Shown here: positions 63,683-64,000 of the stretch, piece by piece | Layout of the letters: each line of letters opens with the position of its first letter | How positions within the stretch are numbered: the first letter of the stretch is position 1 | Assembly: GCF_000632845.1 (NCBI RefSeq) | Contig: NZ_CP007474.1 | Span: forward strand, 744,001 to 808,000 | Length of the DNA stretch: 64,000 nucleotides | Reading direction: 5' to 3' | DNA from: Ehrlichia japonica | GTDB lineage: Bacteria > Pseudomonadota > Alphaproteobacteria > Rickettsiales > Anaplasmataceae | Position numbers and translations under genes: made by a program | Notes under the pieces: generated by a model | Told to the model about the DNA's origin: nothing | Seen by the model: only the letters and a program-made list of their open reading frames with translations | Databases searched by the model: none

Positions 63683-64000
63683 TCAACGCTTTAATAGTGA
63701 CAACACTTCTTTTGAACAATTAATTTCCTTATTAATTACATAATTTTCATAATTATCATCTATCTTAGACAATTCATAATGGTAATTCACCATAATACCC
63801 ATTGAACTACTTAATCCTTTTTCAGAAATATCAGCCATCCAATTTAACTGTTTTATAATTGCCCCATTACTTAAATGAAAGTGTGCTACTGGATCTAATG
63901 CCTTATCAGAGTTTTTAGCTCTTACCAAATAATAAGCACATAATTTTAAAAATAAATTTTTAATATCCTGAGATAAATCAGCATATTGTTTAGCATTAAC
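63683..64000 (-). CDS. Malonyl-CoA decarboxylase, C-terminal part (runs off the window)
   Basis: The frame is open to the window edge, so only the last 105 residues are visible. They match the C-terminus of malonyl-CoA decarboxylase: LCAYYLVRAKNS, then DPVAHFHLSNGA with the catalytic-region His, and LNWMADISEKGLSSSMGIMV. A TTG at 63928 in this frame is not the start; the coding sequence continues upstream without a stop. The enzyme turns malonyl-CoA into acetyl-CoA. It precedes gatB by 33 bases, probably on one transcript. Identification rests on the C-terminal domain only. Confidence 0.85.
   Translation of the reverse strand, partial: VNAKQYADLSQDIKNLFLKLCAYYLVRAKNSDKALDPVAHFHLSNGAIIKQLNWMADISEKGLSSSMGIMVNYHYELSKIDDNYENYVINKEINCSKEVLSLLKR

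Overview
The window looks like a chromosomal segment of an Ehrlichia, most probably Ehrlichia ruminantium. The reasons are the very low G+C, the low coding density (by my count a little under a quarter is non-coding), single scattered housekeeping genes, nuo genes in small separate groups, a PleD-type diguanylate cyclase, a DUF2610 protein otherwise known from Rickettsiales, and above all long intergenic tandem arrays with 150-190 bp units. Tandem repeats of that kind are an established feature of E. ruminantium. The species is inferred; the order Rickettsiales and family Anaplasmataceae are well supported by gene content. No prophage, IS element, CRISPR array or rRNA operon was seen.

Layout: 1-8.3 kb holds rpoD, dnaG, a MidA-type methyltransferase, a hypothetical/DUF2610 pair and nrdB. 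8.5-20 kb holds a 616-residue unknown with beta-rich repeats, an ExoD-like membrane protein overlapping cysS, the giant NAD-glutamate dehydrogenase, a TatB-like peptide and pleD. 20-30.5 kb holds rluC, a catalytically degenerate inositol-phosphatase homologue, efp, a 1128-residue fused flavoprotein, psd-pssA and an AGCS symporter. 30.8-36.7 kb holds yidC-ribH-nusB and uvrA. 36.8-40.6 kb holds nuoAB and nuoC, with arrays before nuoA and between nuoB and nuoC. 40.8-47.2 kb holds surE-ccmD-ccmE (ccmD is a 44-residue gene), pyrF, tatD and leuS. 47.6-50.9 kb holds a small XRE regulator, rpoZ, an Smr-domain gene and thiC. 50.9-54.6 kb is the most rearranged part: two adjoining arrays between convergent thiC and coaE, then tsaC followed by a nearly perfect inverted copy of its own middle. 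54.6-64 kb holds holB, an HU/IHF gene, pdxJ, nadD, an unknown gene, dnaA, fabI, tRNA-Asp, gatB and the 3' part of a malonyl-CoA decarboxylase gene.

Functionally the set covers information processing (rpoD, rpoZ, dnaA, dnaG, holB, uvrA, nusB, efp, cysS, leuS, gatB, tsaC, rluC), cofactor and nucleotide synthesis (thiC, ribH, pdxJ, nadD, coaE, pyrF, nrdB), membrane lipid synthesis (psd, pssA, fabI), amino-acid-based energy metabolism (glutamate dehydrogenase, symporter, complex I subunits, cytochrome c maturation) and c-di-GMP signalling (pleD).

The most interesting signal is a recurring process: ends of genes and their flanks are copied into the neighbouring spacer. It is seen for thiC (five extra copies of the 3' end), coaE, tsaC (inverted), pyrF, rluC, and more faintly elsewhere. 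Copies range from almost identical to barely recognisable. In the thiC array several copies carry a frameshift or lose a cluster cysteine, so exchange with the gene could switch ThiC off.
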